Positions 46,238 to 59,039 of a DNA stretch of 64,000 bases are shown here, in pieces (the stretch's first letter is position 1; each line of letters starts with the position of its first letter). The DNA comes from Mauremys mutica (lineage: Eukaryota; Chordata; Testudines; Geoemydidae). Made by a program: the position numbers and the translations under genes. Where the stretch lies: NCBI RefSeq assembly GCF_020497125.1, contig NC_059082.1:53218524-53282523 (forward strand). Direction: 5' to 3'. Below the pieces are notes generated by a model. The model was not told the DNA's origin. It ran no database searches and saw nothing but the letters and a program-made list of their open reading frames with translations.

Positions 46238-48856
46238 AGTCTGTGGGTGAAATGGAGCTGGGGAGAGCTATTGATGGAAGAGAAGAGGGAGAAGACTGGC
46301 ACATGGTGGGAGATGAGAAAGTAAGAAAGAGTGAAGAAAAAAGTTTAGAAATATACTCCCCAAATCTGCCCTCACCCGCAACCAAACCATCGCTGGGGCA
46401 CTACCCCTCCTTGCTCAGGACAAGCCTCCTGGGTTGCACTTTGAGAATCTGATCACTTATGAAAGTAAAATAGCCACATTAGTCTCTTTCACTCTTCATT
46501 TTGCAGTCCAACAGCGTTCTTTTTGGTGGCAAGGTTTACGTGGAGCTCTGCACCACCTTGGCTTTGCCCTGTCCTGTGGTGCTAATCTCTGCCTGCCCTC
46601 GCTCCCTAGAGCTGCTTGAGCCAGCCTCTTAGCAGACAAGAGTCTGCAGTCCTGCACTGCAGGGCCTCTGTACCTGGGTGGTTCCCCCTGAGCCCCAGAA
46701 GTCACGCCCATGGACCTTTCCGAGGAGAATAGGTAGCAGGAAATAAAGAAGGCAGCTATTGTGTCCTCTCCCTGATGCTACAGATTCCCTGCTTCAGGCT
46801 GAAACAGCAGGAAACAGGCTTGGACACCAAACATCTGTCCATTCTGGAAGTAAAGAGGACACACAATATGCAGAAGGTTGCAGGTAAGAGAAATAACAGG
46901 CAGGGGGAGTCTCTACACGGCTGTGTAGATCCAGCATTTGGACAGATGCCAGAGCCATTCAAGGACCATGCTACGATGTAAGTGAAGTCTTTCCTCCTTT
47001 CACAGTCACCTGACATTTCCCTCATGCGCCCTCTATGGGTCTCTACTCGCTCCACAATCTCTGAGGTCCCATCTCCTTCTGTAACCCCCCCAGCACCATC
47101 TGAGATACTGAAATAGCTAATCTTCTCAGCGAGCACACAGGCAAGTATCAGAAGGGAAAGCCAGTCCTCCTGTCACCCTCCCTCCTTCATTGGGCATCAA
47201 GCCCTGTTGGGCTTCATATCAGTTGGATACAGATGGGCTCTTCCAGCCAGCAGACTAAGCTCAGCCCCTGCCAGTTAAAGCCCTCAGTGCAGCCCTCCAA
47301 ATCAAAAGGAGAAAGCAGGAAAGTCAGATTAAAAGAGCAGATATATTAAATCCAATCCTAGTAGAGCCCATTCATTAATGGCTCGGATCCCTTCCTACCA
47401 ATAAATGAGATGAGATGTTAGACGTACATCTGAATTGCCGTTTTCAAATATCCCTGTTTATTCTATGAGGGAGAGGAGGATACTCAAAGTGACCAGAAAT
47501 CCAACTCAGAACAAGGCATTCTGGGAGCTCTATCTCAAAGAGCCTGAGGAGCTAAAGCAAAGCCTCCAAGAATACACATCGAGAGCCAGGAAAGAAAAGA
47601 TTCCTCCCCCAGCTCATTACCCAGCATGGAAGGAGAGGTACCAGACTCAGAGATGGAGAAGACAGGGATGGAGATTCAAGAGACTTTCTCCTGAGGAGAG
47701 GTTTTCCAGCCAAGGGTAAAAACAAAAACAAACAAACAAACAAAAATTCTGAAGGTCCTTCCCCGGGAAGTGGAACAAGAAAAAGAAGTCTGTGGGTAGC
47801 AGACTTGAAAGCAGATACTTCCCCTATGGGGTTGGAAAGAAATCGGTTCTACCTTTCCCTGGAACACTAGAGGATAGTGTCAGATTAGAATGGGACATCC
47901 AGCCAAGCGTAGAAGGCCCAGTCACATCTTTGGTAGATGATTTGGTCATCCTGTCAGAAAATGATTTTTCATGTAGAGGGCCATATCAGTACCTAGATGG
48001 ATGGACAGACAGACAGATGCATTGATTTACTCAATAGGATTCACATCCAGCAGAAGATGGTATCCATAGTGACCAGCTGGAAAGAAGACATGCGGGCAAA
48101 ACAGTTATTGGCTTTCTCCAAACACTCTGGAGGGAAATTAATTGCACCATTTGTGGGCAGGTAGACTATTGAAACAGCTGAGAAGAATCAAGAAAACAGC
48201 TGAACATGCAGGAAGGGATTTTACTTACCAGATAGGGCTGCTATTCTTTTGGAGCAGCAGATATACCCAGTCTAGTGGAGCAGATGCTGGATTCTCAGAG
48301 GAATATGGTGAGAAGAGGCCATAGAAAGTATAGGGGTGAAGCAAATTGGATTCCATACAAAATAAATAGAATTTTAATTTGCAAAGATAGTCTCCTCTGT
48401 TAAAACTTGCCAAATGGGTCTGGTTCTCTAGAGCCCTTACAACTTCTAGTGACTTCATGGTGCTCTGGTGCCTCTGTTTCTGAGTCCAGTCAAACTTCCC
48501 CGATCTTATATGACTGAGAGTCATTCTGAGCTGTACAGGAACACTTCAGTTTCCCTTTCTCCCAAGGGGTATGCACAGATAAATACACTGAAGATTGTGG
48601 GGCTCTCAGATTCCTGGTAACAGTGGCCCTACAAGTGCCTTCAGTCTCTTCTGCCCTGGTGCTGTTGCAGGCCTCCACTTTAGGACCCATGCAGGATGGC
48701 CAGGTGCCTGCCACGCAGAGCTCCAGCACAGGTGCTCCCAGTGCTCAAGTATTTGGCTGAAATCATTGTTTAAAAAAAACAGTAACTTCCCTGCTTCCAA
48801 GGCAAGTCTCCTCCTTTGTTTGGTGCAATAGATGCTTGTGCTTTGTTTCCACCGTA
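46238..48856. other. Unassigned sequence
   Basis: There is no gene I can support. An (AAAC)n run lies at 47718-47742. A 94-codon frame at 47435-47719 (ERRILKVTRNPTQNKAFWEL) and a 77-codon frame at 47792-48025 show no known domain. I looked for the first exon of CREBBP, the expected ADCY9 neighbour by mammalian gene order, and did not find it. Confidence 0.4.
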
Positions 48857-48979
48857 GGCTTGTCTATACAGTGTGCAGCAAGCTGGGGTGGGTAGTTTAC
48901 ATCACATTACCCTACTCTGCACGAGCTGTCCATATGGACCCTGCTGCCATGCACTGGAAGTTCCCTAGTGCATGTTGAC

Positions 48980-51900
48980 CAGGGTGGATAAAAAATCAAT
49001 GCTTTTTGAGGAAAAAACCTATCTAAAGTAAGTTTTAATTAAGATACATTATAGCTCAAAGATATCTCATTATGGAATAGGGATTATAAATTCTAATTCT
49101 ATAGTATGAGACACTATATTCATGTAATGTTTAAGAAAAGTTTTGTAAATGAGTTCTAGTACATGGATTAGAGACCCAATGTTATGGGGTTCCAGGGCCT
49201 TCTGTATAGATTATTTAGGTTAATCTTTCTATCTACCCAATGGGACTCAGAGCTCAGTCTAGAAGATACCATCAGAGATGCTTAGTTTTGCAGTTCTCAA
49301 ACTGTGGATTTGTGTCTCCAGAGAGAACATGTTTGTTAACAGCAAAAATGTTTTTAAATAAATAATATATAGAGGTGAGAAATAACAGACCTCAACACTA
49401 TTGTCCCTCTGCAAATTTGTGTACACAGAGTCAATCCCTTACCTCTCTCTAAAAGTGCAAAGTTTTAAAAAGTTCATCGAATAGAAGATTATTGGGGGCA
49501 GAATAGAGCTGGACAAGGAGAAGAAGTCTGGAGATAAATGTGAGAAGGGAGGGACAGGCAGTAGAAACAAAAGTGAAACTGTTTGAGCAGCATATTCCAG
49601 AAGTCTTGAGGTCTTTCTGAGTGTAGCCTTCACTGATTTGAGATATACCATATCATTCTCTCACTAGAAGTTAAAACCTATAATGGCAGCAAGCCATAAA
49701 AGAAGCCCAGTTTGGGAATATTTTAATTAAGTTCCTCTACCCGCGGGTAAGACAGGCATGTGTGCAAAATGCAAACAGTGCACCAAAGAAATGCAAGGCC
49801 TGATTGCCTGAATGAAACATCATCATGAGAACCGTTCCTTCTCAGGAGGAAGCTGTGTTGAAGATGATGAAAGGAACATGTCTGAACATGCAGGATCTTC
49901 AGGTGGGTAAACTTTTTTATTTCATACTTCTTTCTTAAGGACTTGCCTGTCTTCCTTCTGGACTATTCTTGAATTCCCATGTTGGAGCAAAAATATAGTT
50001 GTTACTCTATGGTACTATCATTTTAGGTGCAGTTGTGATAAAAAATAAATAGCTGAAATAGGCAGCTCTTCCTTTTACAATTTCACCTTTAAAGTAGTAG
50101 TGAGTGTCAGTGAATGCAATGAGTAGTAATAAATGAGCAGTATCGTAATAATAAATAACTGCATTGACTTATTTTGTTTAGGAGAATCCATCCTCAACAT
50201 ACAGGATTCTGAAGACTATCCACCTTCAAGATCACCATCATTTTCTATAGTTTCAGAGTTATCTACCAATGATAGTGTTTCAGTCACATCATGTATGTCA
50301 CATAGCCACAGTATATCATCTGTAGCAAAAAGAAAAAACATCTCCATCATCCAGAAACAACCATAGATAAGTTTGTGATAAGAACCAGCAGATTCCAAAA
50401 AGAGGTAATTGATGAAAAAATTTCCCAGTTTGTTTATGCAACAAACTCTCCTTTCCATATGATTGAGAACCCACACTTCACTAACATGGTTCAGTCATTA
50501 AGACCAGGATACAGTCCACCCAACAGAGCAGATGTCGCAAGCAAATTGCTGGATAAAGCGTATGAAAGAGAAATTGAGCAGTTTGCAAAAGGTCTAAAGG
50601 GTAAAATTGTTAACCTGAGTCTTGATGGGTGGAGCAATGTCCACAATGATTCTATTGTATGTGCTTGTGTGAGAACAGAAGAAGGGAATGTCTTCCTTAC
50701 AGAAACAATTGATACATCAGGAAATGCACACACAGCAGAATATTTACAAGAAGTAGCAGTAAAAGCTATAACAAACTGAAAAAAATTCCAATGTCTAGTA
50801 TGCAGCTTGGTCACAGACAATGCTGCAAATGTATCCAAGATGAGAAGAAACTATTTACAAGAGAATGAAGAGAATCCCAAGCTAATAACATATGGTTGCA
50901 GTGCTCATTTGATGCACTTCCTAGCCAAAGACTTCAATGTTCCAGAAATAAAGGCTGATGATGTTGAAATTGCAAAATACTTCCGTAACAACCACTCCAC
51001 AGCAGCTGCTCTGAAAAAAGTGGGAGAAACCAAGCTAACTCTCCCACAAGACGTGCAATGGAACTCAGTAGTGGACTGTTTTGAGTACTATATCAAGAAC
51101 TAGCCTAATCTGATGACAGTTTGTGAACAAAATTGTGAAAAAATAGATGGCACTATCACAGCCAAAGTTCTCAACATTGGGCTTAAGAGAAATGTTGAAA
51201 ACATGCTCAGTACCCTGAAACTTATTTCCGTAGCCTTCAACAAAATGCAAGGAAATAGCTGTTTTATTGCTGATGCTGTTGAAATTTGGAAGGAACTGAG
51301 TGAGATCTTAAAAAGAGAAATATGCAATGACAGAGTTAAATTACAAGCATTAAAAAAAACGAATGGGACAAGCATTATCTCCAGCTCATTTTCTTGCAAA
51401 TATTCTCAATACTTGGTACCAGGGTCAAACTTTAACTGCTGAAGAAGAGGAGTTGGCTATGACATGGACATCCAGCAATCATCCCTCCATAATGCCAACT
51501 CTAATAAGCTTCAGAACTAAGGGTGAACCATTCAGGAAATATATGTTTGCTGATGATGTTTTAAAGAAAGTCACATCAGTGAACTAATGGAAGCCACTTA
51601 AGCACTTGGATTCATAGACTGTTGAAGTGATAATCTCACTTTTAACAGCAGTAGCTTCTTCTGCCGGTGTAGAAAGAATATTTTCTACCTTTGGACTAAT
51701 TCATTCCAAATTGAGAAATCGTTTGGAACCTGAAAAAGCAGGAAAGCTTATTTTTCTTTTCCAAATTATGAACAAACAGGAAAATGAAGGTGAAGATGAC
51801 TGAGTTAGCTGCAGAAGCCAATATTTTAAGTTTCTCATGTTGACCTGGCTAACAGTTGATTTAATTTTTTTTTAAATATTTCATTTAACTATTTTAGTTA

Positions 51901-52447
51901 AAAACAGTTTTAACAAAAACAAATCTGATTTTAAAAAACTTGAATGTTTAACTAAATTCAAAAATTCATATGCTTGTTTTGTTAAAATATTTTATGTTTG
52001 CTTTTGAAGAAAAAAATCCAGAATGCATAATGTTGTTGTTTTAGTTAAATAAAACAAATTAAATGTTTGGTGATTTTCTCCTCCTAATACAGCATGGTAA
52101 GAAAATCCTCCAAATATTAATGATTAACCTGTTGAATTGGAGATAGTTCACCTCCCAATGACTTCATAAATATCTGCTTCAATTACCTTTGGTAAATGAA
52201 ACAACCAAACAATCATTCATTTTCTGATATAGCTGTAAAACTAATCTGAAAAGTTTTCAAAATAAATCACTTTAAAAATGTATAGAGTGTACCTTCTAAA
52301 ATTGAAACCTACATCTATCTCTGAGTTGTGAAGAATATGTATTAAGGTTATAACAACTAACGAGTGAACTTTTATGTAGAAATCCATGATTAAATTGTGT
52401 CTTCCTGACTAGTGATTTAAATCATGATTTAAATCAAATCCACCCTG
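48980..52447 (+). mobile_element. Near full-length hAT transposon, 3468 bp
   Basis: Ends CAGGGTGGATAAAAAATCAA and AAATCAAATCCACCCTG are flanked by a perfect 8-bp duplication ATGTTGAC (48972-48979 and 52448-52455). It carries a decayed transposase gene on the + strand (49758-51803). Both ends also carry ATTTAAAT-rich subterminal sequence. Confidence 0.93.
49758..51803 (+). pseudogene. hAT transposase with BED finger, intron-bearing, inactivated
   Basis: The N-terminal part (ATG 49758) reads MCAKCKQC..MKHHHENR, a BED-type CxxC..HxxxH-like finger interrupted by TGA. A likely intron runs from a GT at about 49903 to AG at 50181. It then reads TIDKFVIRTSRFQKE and the catalytic-region block NLSLDGWSNVHNDSIV (D..W) at about 50608-50655. 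Next come SLVTDNAANVSKMRR, YGCSAHLMHFLAKD, and the C-terminal hATC block AVASSAGVERIFSTFGLIHS. Defects: frameshifts near 50340 and 51357, and in-frame stops at about 50777, 51101, 51585 and 51639. It is clearly a dead RNase-H-fold transposase, not a domesticated gene. Confidence 0.92.
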
Positions 52448-53083
52448 ATGTTGACCCTCCCATTTCCAAGCGAGGTGGATCAAAGCACAGTGCAGGACTT
52501 TTAGTGCACAGCAGCAGGGAACACAAGGACATTTAGTGCCCAGCAGGCCTAGTGCAAGGTAGAGTCACACCCCAGCTTGCCATGCACTAACTGTTCATAT
52601 GGATGAGCCTCTTGTGGTGCAATTTCAGATGTATTTCAGTCCAGTTGAAGGCCCTGGAGTGGTTTGTATTCAGTTACTGTTGACATTGAATCCCCAGTTT
52701 GTTAGATATAATTCAGTGCCGATTTCCCACATCAACTGGGGGAGAAGGGGCCTGCTGAATAATTCTCTATAATGTGCTGCATAGCACAAGGGCCCCTGTC
52801 TATGTGTGAAGAGCCTGGTAGTGATTTTAGCCTGCTTTTTTGTTCAGACTAGTTAATCATGGTTTTGGTTTTGGCAACTAAATGTAGTTGTTCTTTTGTA
52901 TCAAGCAGCAATTCTAATTTCACAGCTTTCTAGGAATGTTGTAGGAATTTAAAAAGTAGATGCAAATGAAAGCTGTTAACATTTTTATTATCTTGTAAAT
53001 GTAACATCTATCTGTCTTGCATATGCTTCCCAGGAGATGCACAAAGACAAGCAGCCATGTTAAATTTGATATCTTGACTCTAA

Positions 53084-53386
53084 GAGTATGTCTACACTGG
53101 AGCTGAAAGGCATAATCTCCAGCTCAAGTAGACATACCTGCTCTAGCTCTGATCAAGCTAGTGTGCTAAAAATAACAAGCATAGCTGCCATGGCACAAGC
53201 AATGGAAGGGATTCATTAAGTACCTACAGTCTGGCACAGGATCATACTTGGGATGGCTAGCCCTTCCTGCTGCATGTGACATCACAGCTTCTCTTCTATT
53301 TTTAGTACAGTAGTTTGATCAGAGCTAGCACAGGTATGTCTCCTTAAGATAGAAATTACACCTCTAGCTCCAGTGCCAATGTACTC
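53084..53386. mobile_element. MITE with GTCTACACTGGAGC ends
   Basis: The left end GAGTATGTCTACACTGGAGC pairs with GCTCCAGTGCCAATGTACTC at the right. CTCTGATCAAGCTAG and TTTGATCAGAGCTAGCAC are inverted internal segments. Flanking triplets TAA and TCA are weak evidence for a 3-bp duplication. Confidence 0.7.
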
Positions 53387-53599
53387 TCAAAGAGTGGGGA
53401 GTGGGTCAGGAAGGCAGTCAGGATGGTGGAGTCTGCAAAACCTAGCCCCCAAGATCCAACATGTTGTTTGCTTAAATGGGACCACAGTGGTGGATGAGGA
53501 GCTTTCAGAGATGATCATGTCTTAGCAGCCCTCCTTAGACCAACTGACTGACCAAGCAGATGGATTCCAAATTCAGCCAATCGCAGTGAGACCAAGAAC

Positions 53600-54050
53600 A
53601 GCATCTGAGTCAGAATGAACAACCAGCCCTGTCTGCAGATCCTGGAAAAGAGAGTCTTCAAGGATAAACCGGAAGATATCAAAACCAGACACTATCAGCT
53701 CAGTATGTGACTCCTAGGTCTGCCAGAAGGAGCAAAGAACCCCAGGCCAATGTCCATTGCTTCTGAATTGATCCCTGAACTATTGGATCTGTTGGTAAGA
53801 GAGAAAAAAATTTAAAAATCAGCCCCATAGATGTCATTTGCGGACCACCAGGAATGGCCTTTGCCCCCTGACATGCAATTGTCTGCTTATATAATCTTAA
53901 TGGCAAACAACCCATTATACAGGCTGCCATGAGAAAGGGAGCTCCAGTTAATTCACACAGAGAACACTGTCATTTCCCAGGATTCTCTGCACTACAAAAG
54001 GAAGAAGAATTGCACTCCATCTATCAAGGAAACTACTTGCCTATCCCCAC
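53600..54050 (+). pseudogene. L1-like ORF1 relic
   Basis: Shifting frames read LLGLPEGAKNPRP followed by SELIPELLDLL, the RRM-start motif of L1 ORF1 (family R.VGLPEG). Further on come IVCLYNLNGKQPIIQAAMRK, GAPVN, and FSALQKEEELHSIYQ (family A..KG....G..I.FF.D.S..LQ..R). Several stops interrupt. ORF1 proteins bind LINE RNA; this copy is not functional. The opposite-strand frame at 53700-53930 is a shadow. Confidence 0.55.
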
Positions 54051-54822
54051 TCCAACTATCATCTCTCATACACAATAGAGATACTGACTCCTGATTCTGC
54101 TCTGCCTGGGATGCCAGCCTTCATTGCCCGCTTGCTACATTTTCAAACAAAGCACATACCTGTATTCTCCCATGCTGCCCCTCTTGCATGGGAGGAGTTC
54201 CTGGTAAGCATTCACCAAGCCCACCTTGTTGGCCTCCTTCAGATCCCTCCATAAAACTCTGCTTGGCTGTTATCCTTACAAAATATTGACAACGGTTAGG
54301 CAGATAGACAGCAGTCTCAGTGCACTATCATGCTGACCAGTAGCATCTATTTCCTTGTGCTGCCCGTCTCCAACTGTTTCTTCTTTTATACTTTGATGAT
54401 AAGCACTTGGGGACAGATTGTCTTTTTGTTCTGTTTTACAACGTCTAGCATGATGGGGTCCTGCTCCATGACTGGAGTTGCTAGGTTCTGCGACAATACA
54501 AATAATCAATGTATATTTCCTGGAGCTCTTTAAAGGAATACAATATTTTGTGATTAAAAACCCAAAAGAAGTGAAATTTGCAAAGAATCTTGGAGAAAAT
54601 TTTAACTCAAAGTGTGTTCAGGTTTCTTTGTGTTAAATGTCTGTGGTCTGTAATTAAGATGGTTGTGCTGTTTGTTCAATGGAAAGCATTAAACTAGTTC
54701 ACATTTCTTACTTCAGGTCTATGGTATGTGCTTGTGTGAGCCACACTAACACTGTGGCTTTGTCCCCCTCTAGTGGCTGGAACGCAGGTTTATGAGTCTG
54801 CTGCAACCTCTGAGCTAACTGA

Positions 54823-56949
54823 GGGTACGTCTACACTACGGGATTATTCCGAATTTACATAAACCGGTTTAACAAAACAGATTGTATAAAATCGAGTGTG
54901 CGCGGCCACACTAAACACATTAAATCGGTGGTGTGCGTCCACGGTCCGAGGCTAGCGTCGATTTCTGGAGCATTGCACTGTGGGTAGCTATTCCGTAGCT
55001 ATCCCATAGTTCCCGCAGCCTCCCCCGCCCCTTTGAATTTCCAGGTTGAGATCCCAGTGCCTGATGCGGCAAAAATCATTGTCGCGGGTGGTTCTGGGTA
55101 AATGTCGTCAGTCACTCCTTCCGCTGGGAAAGCAACGGCAGACAAGCATTTCATGCCTTTTTTCCCTGGACTGCCCTGGAAGATGCCCTAGCATGGCAAT
55201 CATGGAGCCTGTTTCGCCTTTTGTGACTGTCACCGTATGTGTACTAGATGCCGCTCACAGAGGCGATTCAGCAGCACTACACAGCAGCATGCTTTTGCTT
55301 TTGCATGATAGCAGAGATGGTTATCAGCCATATTGTACCATCTACCATACCATAAATTGGTAATAAGATGATCGTGGCTACCAGTCCTTTTGCACTGTTC
55401 CATTTGCTGCTGTCATAAGTGCCCCTGGCTGCTCTTAGCCAGGGGCGCAAAAGCCAAAATTGGGAATGACTCCCTGAGTCAATCCCTCCTTTTTGGTATC
55501 TAAAAATAGAATCAGTCCTGCCTAGAATATGGGCAAGTGTACTAGAGAACCACTGTATCAGAGAACCAGAGAGCACAGCTGCTCTGTGTCAGATCCTGCA
55601 GAAATTATGAGCTGTATTCTATTCACAGGGGGTGCTCCTGCAACAACCCCACCTGTTGATTCCGTTCTTCCCTCAGCCTTCCTGGGCTACCGTAGCATTG
55701 TCCCCCCACTTGTGTGATAAAGTAATAAAGAATGCAGGAATAACACACAGTGACTTGTTAGTGAGATATGAGTGGAAGGCAGCCTCCAGCTGCTATGATA
55801 GTCCAGACAGGACAGTAAGGAGTGTGTAGGAGAGGAGCCCAGCATCCCTCTGCTAGTTCAGGGGCAATTGAATCTTTTCTTTACACATGAAGGGTGGGGG
55901 CTGATGGAGCTCAGCCCCCTGTTGCTATGATGACGATGGTTATCAGCCATACTGTACCATCTACCAGGAAAAATTAGGATCGGGCGCCCTTGATCGACCT
56001 AACAGATGCTAGTCAGCATGGTTACCAATCCTTTTGCACTGCCCCATGTGCCAATAGGCTGATGATGAGGACGGGTACCAGTCATTTTGTACCATCAGCC
56101 ATCCATAGCGTGGGGGGAGCAAGGATGTTGGTGTTGAGTGCTGCACCATCGCGTCTATCTGCAGCATTCAGTAAAGATAGGGTGACATGTAAAAGAGTCA
56201 AGAGAGGATTGTTTTCCCTTTCACTTCTGGGGGTGGGTGGGGGGGTGCGTAAATTGCCTAGCTATGCCCTGACCCACCGCGGACACTGTTTTTGACCCTA
56301 GAAGCATTTGGAGCTCAGCCAAGAATGCAAATGCTTTTCAGAGACTGCAGGAACTGTGGGATAGCTTGAGTCCTCCAGTCCATGAGTGTCCATTTGATTC
56401 TTTGGCTTTCCGTTACGCTTGTCACGCAGCAGTGCGCTGAGTCCCTGCTATGGCATCTGTCTGGAGATATTTAAAAAATGATTTTGAATTTCGTCTTCTG
56501 TAACGGAGTGCTGATAGAACAGATTTGCCTGCCCTTACAGCGATCACGTCCGCATCGTCCATGCGGGAGCTCTTTCTTTCTTTTGATTTTTAACTGATCG
56601 GTGCTGATCGGAGCTCCACGCTGGGCAAACAGGAAATATTCAAAAGTTCGCGGGGCTTTTCCTGTCTACCTGGCCACTGCATCTGAGTTCAGATTGCTGT
56701 CCAGAGCGGTCAGTGGTGCACTGTGGGATACCGCCCGGAGGCCAATACCGTCGATCTGCGGCCACACTAACCCCAATCCGATATGGTAATACCGATATTA
56801 GCGCTACTCCTCTCGTTAGGGAGGAGTACAGAAACCGGTTTAAAGAGCCCTTTATACCAATATAAAGGGCCTCTTAGTGTGGACGGGTGTGGCGTTAAAT
56901 CGGTTTTACGCTCCTAAAACCGGTTTAAACGCGTAGTGTAGACCAGGCT
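54823..56949. mobile_element. 2.1-kb inverted-repeat element of uncertain superfamily
   Basis: Ends GGGTACGTCTACACTACG and (complement of right) AGCCTGGTCTACACTACG share GTCTACACTACG. AAACCGGTTTAA occurs just inside both ends. TGA flanks both sides (54820-54822 and 56950-56952). Deleting the element and one TGA joins CTAACTGA to CCTGGTCC, continuous with a tRNA-like repeat. The interior is CpG-rich and has five copies of a GGTTAYCAGYC-like 30-mer. No transposase was recognised. The 3-bp duplication hints at PIF/Harbinger but is not proof. Confidence 0.75.
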
Positions 56950-57030
56950 TGACCTGGTCCAGTAACTCAGGCAGTAGAGTCTCATGCTTTTAGAGCTAGA
57001 GGGCCTGGGTCCAGTCCCTGCAGGTAGTAG
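56950..57030 (+). repeat. tRNA-like SINE segment
   Basis: AGTAACTCAGGCAGTAGAGT resembles a tRNA A box and GGGTCCAGTCCCTGC a B box, with GCTTTTAGAGCTAGAGGGCC between. It is probably part of a tRNA-derived SINE whose left part (54740-54822) was separated by the preceding element. Not a genuine tRNA gene: the arms do not pair. Confidence 0.45.
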
Positions 57031-59039
57031 GGTCCAGGAACATCTTTACACTTGACTTCATTGTTTATATGCTAACTGACAGGGAACAGCTCCTGTAATA
57101 ATGTTACGGCAACTTACCCTCTGATCTACTGGATAAGAGCCGTGTTCGCTTTCCATTTAGTCTACAGACAATATGCTAATTAATGACAAATATCTAAAAT
57201 ACCACTTACATTTAGATTGATCCCAGACTATTCCCAAAACCCTTTACTTTCCATGTGGTCCTAGTTTACCAGATATTGATCCTTAGAAATTAAGACTGAT
57301 AAACAGAGGTAAGCTCATGTTCCTGCTTTCACTCAAGAGCCTATTTTACTTTATTGCTTAATTACTAAATTGCTAGAGTGAATTTTAGTTAATATTAAAG
57401 ACAATTTTATAGCACTTGAAAAGTTCCCTCTCCTTGTCATATAATTGAGGGGAATAAAAGAGATGCAGTGGTCAGAGGAAGAATTAGCTGTCTGTTAGCA
57501 ATACAACTTTGTTTTATCATTCTCTATCAGAGTGGAATGGTGAGGAATGTATGCTGTATGGTTAATAATGTTGATTCTGTGATCAGTTTAAATGACTGGA
57601 TCCTTTGTTCTGTCTTTAAACATGACCATTTCATAACAGTCCAGTCATTTGGACTCTGATCTTGTTCCCATTGAAGTCAATATAAAATGCCCCCAAGATG
57701 CCCTTTGCTCACAGCAGGGTATGTATGTAGTGTGGTTAGTATGTTTAAGAACATTGTTAAATTTAGAAGCTTCCTTTTATTGTTCTCTTGGAAACATACT
57801 GGTTCCCCCATATTTCACTGTTGCACAAGGATTCCTTAAGCAAAATACAATCCCCCACCTTCTCTCTTTTGCATTATTTAAAATTCTGTACATGGAATAA
57901 TAAGAGCATTAGACACTAGATAAAACCTAAAAAAATAGAGAAGTTGAATATTGCCATAATTCAGAAAATGTCATGCACTGAAAAAAGATACGGTGGCAGG
58001 GAAAGACAGGAAACAAGTATTTGCTGCATATTACACTGCTGAAAGGAGGGCAGCTACATTAATACATGAAAGCTTAGCCTTTGTGGTTAGCTCATTCTTT
58101 ACAAGTGATTTCTTGCTGTCTGGTAGTAATGTTACTATTTGATTGATATATATACCCCTCCTGATGAATTTATATCAGCTTTGTTTATCAGTTACTCCAT
58201 TCTTACATACATGAATTGTATCCTAGAGGAGACTTTAATGTTTGGGGAAATCCCAAGGCTGAGTAAAGCTCATATAGCCAGCTCTATCTTTCCCCTGATT
58301 ATAACTATGAGTGAAGAAGAGCTGCTGCACTCCAGTGGTACATGGCAGGTATAGCAGCCCTTCGGAGGGGCCCATTATCAACAGAGGTAAGTTAGAGCAG
58401 CCTCAGGGCTATTTTAACTTGCACATACCCCAGAATCAAGGAGTGCAAAGGTGGCATAAAGTTCAGCTGGTCTCAGTAATTGGAGCCAATTTTTAAATGT
58501 TGAAATAAAACCATCCATGTGCTTTCAGAGATTCTGTCCTGTGAATGCCCCAGCAGTTATAGCTGCAATTGTAATGGAAGAAAAACTATTCATTTGAGGA
58601 GCTCCTACTACAACACAAATACAGAGTTTTTTGAAGAACCTAAAAAGCCTACAGTTTACTAAAGATGGAAAAGGTGCAGGTTGAAGCAGAGATCTCAAAA
58701 GACAATGTTCAGAACACAAGGGAGCTTCCAAATCTCTACGGCCAGCAGTGTGTGTCACCAGCAAGTTCTGGAGCTTCTGGTGCTTCAGACACCCAACTCT
58801 CCATCCCTGTCTTGTACAGGGGAAGGTTCCCAATTCCTGCTTGGAAGTCAGTGTAATTACTCATGACAAAATTTAACACTTGGGCAGACTGGAGATCAGA
58901 GAAACACGTCATTTAATTAAGCTAGACAGCAAAATTGTGGCAAAAAATCTTAGCAAATCCACTGCCTCTAGTAGTGCTTGAATTCACTGCAGAGTTTTAC
59001 TTGAGTTATAACTTACAGTTTGAGGAGTTCAGTATCTCA
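57031..59039. other. Unassigned intergenic sequence
   Basis: Frames up to about 100 codons, none with a recognisable domain, and no splice-bounded homology. I see no clear repeat in it. Confidence 0.4.

Larger units (their letters stand above)
48857..52609. mobile_element. MITE split by a hAT insertion
   Basis: The left part 48857-48971 starts GGCTTGTCTATACAGTG followed by GCAGCAAGCTGGGG. The right part 52456-52609 ends CCCCAGCTTGCCATGCACTA and then GGATGAGCC, the approximate complement. The 3468-bp hAT between them accounts for the split. Confidence 0.65.

Noticed and set aside
44476..48856. First exon of CREBBP, expected downstream of ADCY9 by mammalian gene order
   Set aside because: No sequence resembling its N-terminus or a host CpG-island promoter was found here or up to the window edge.
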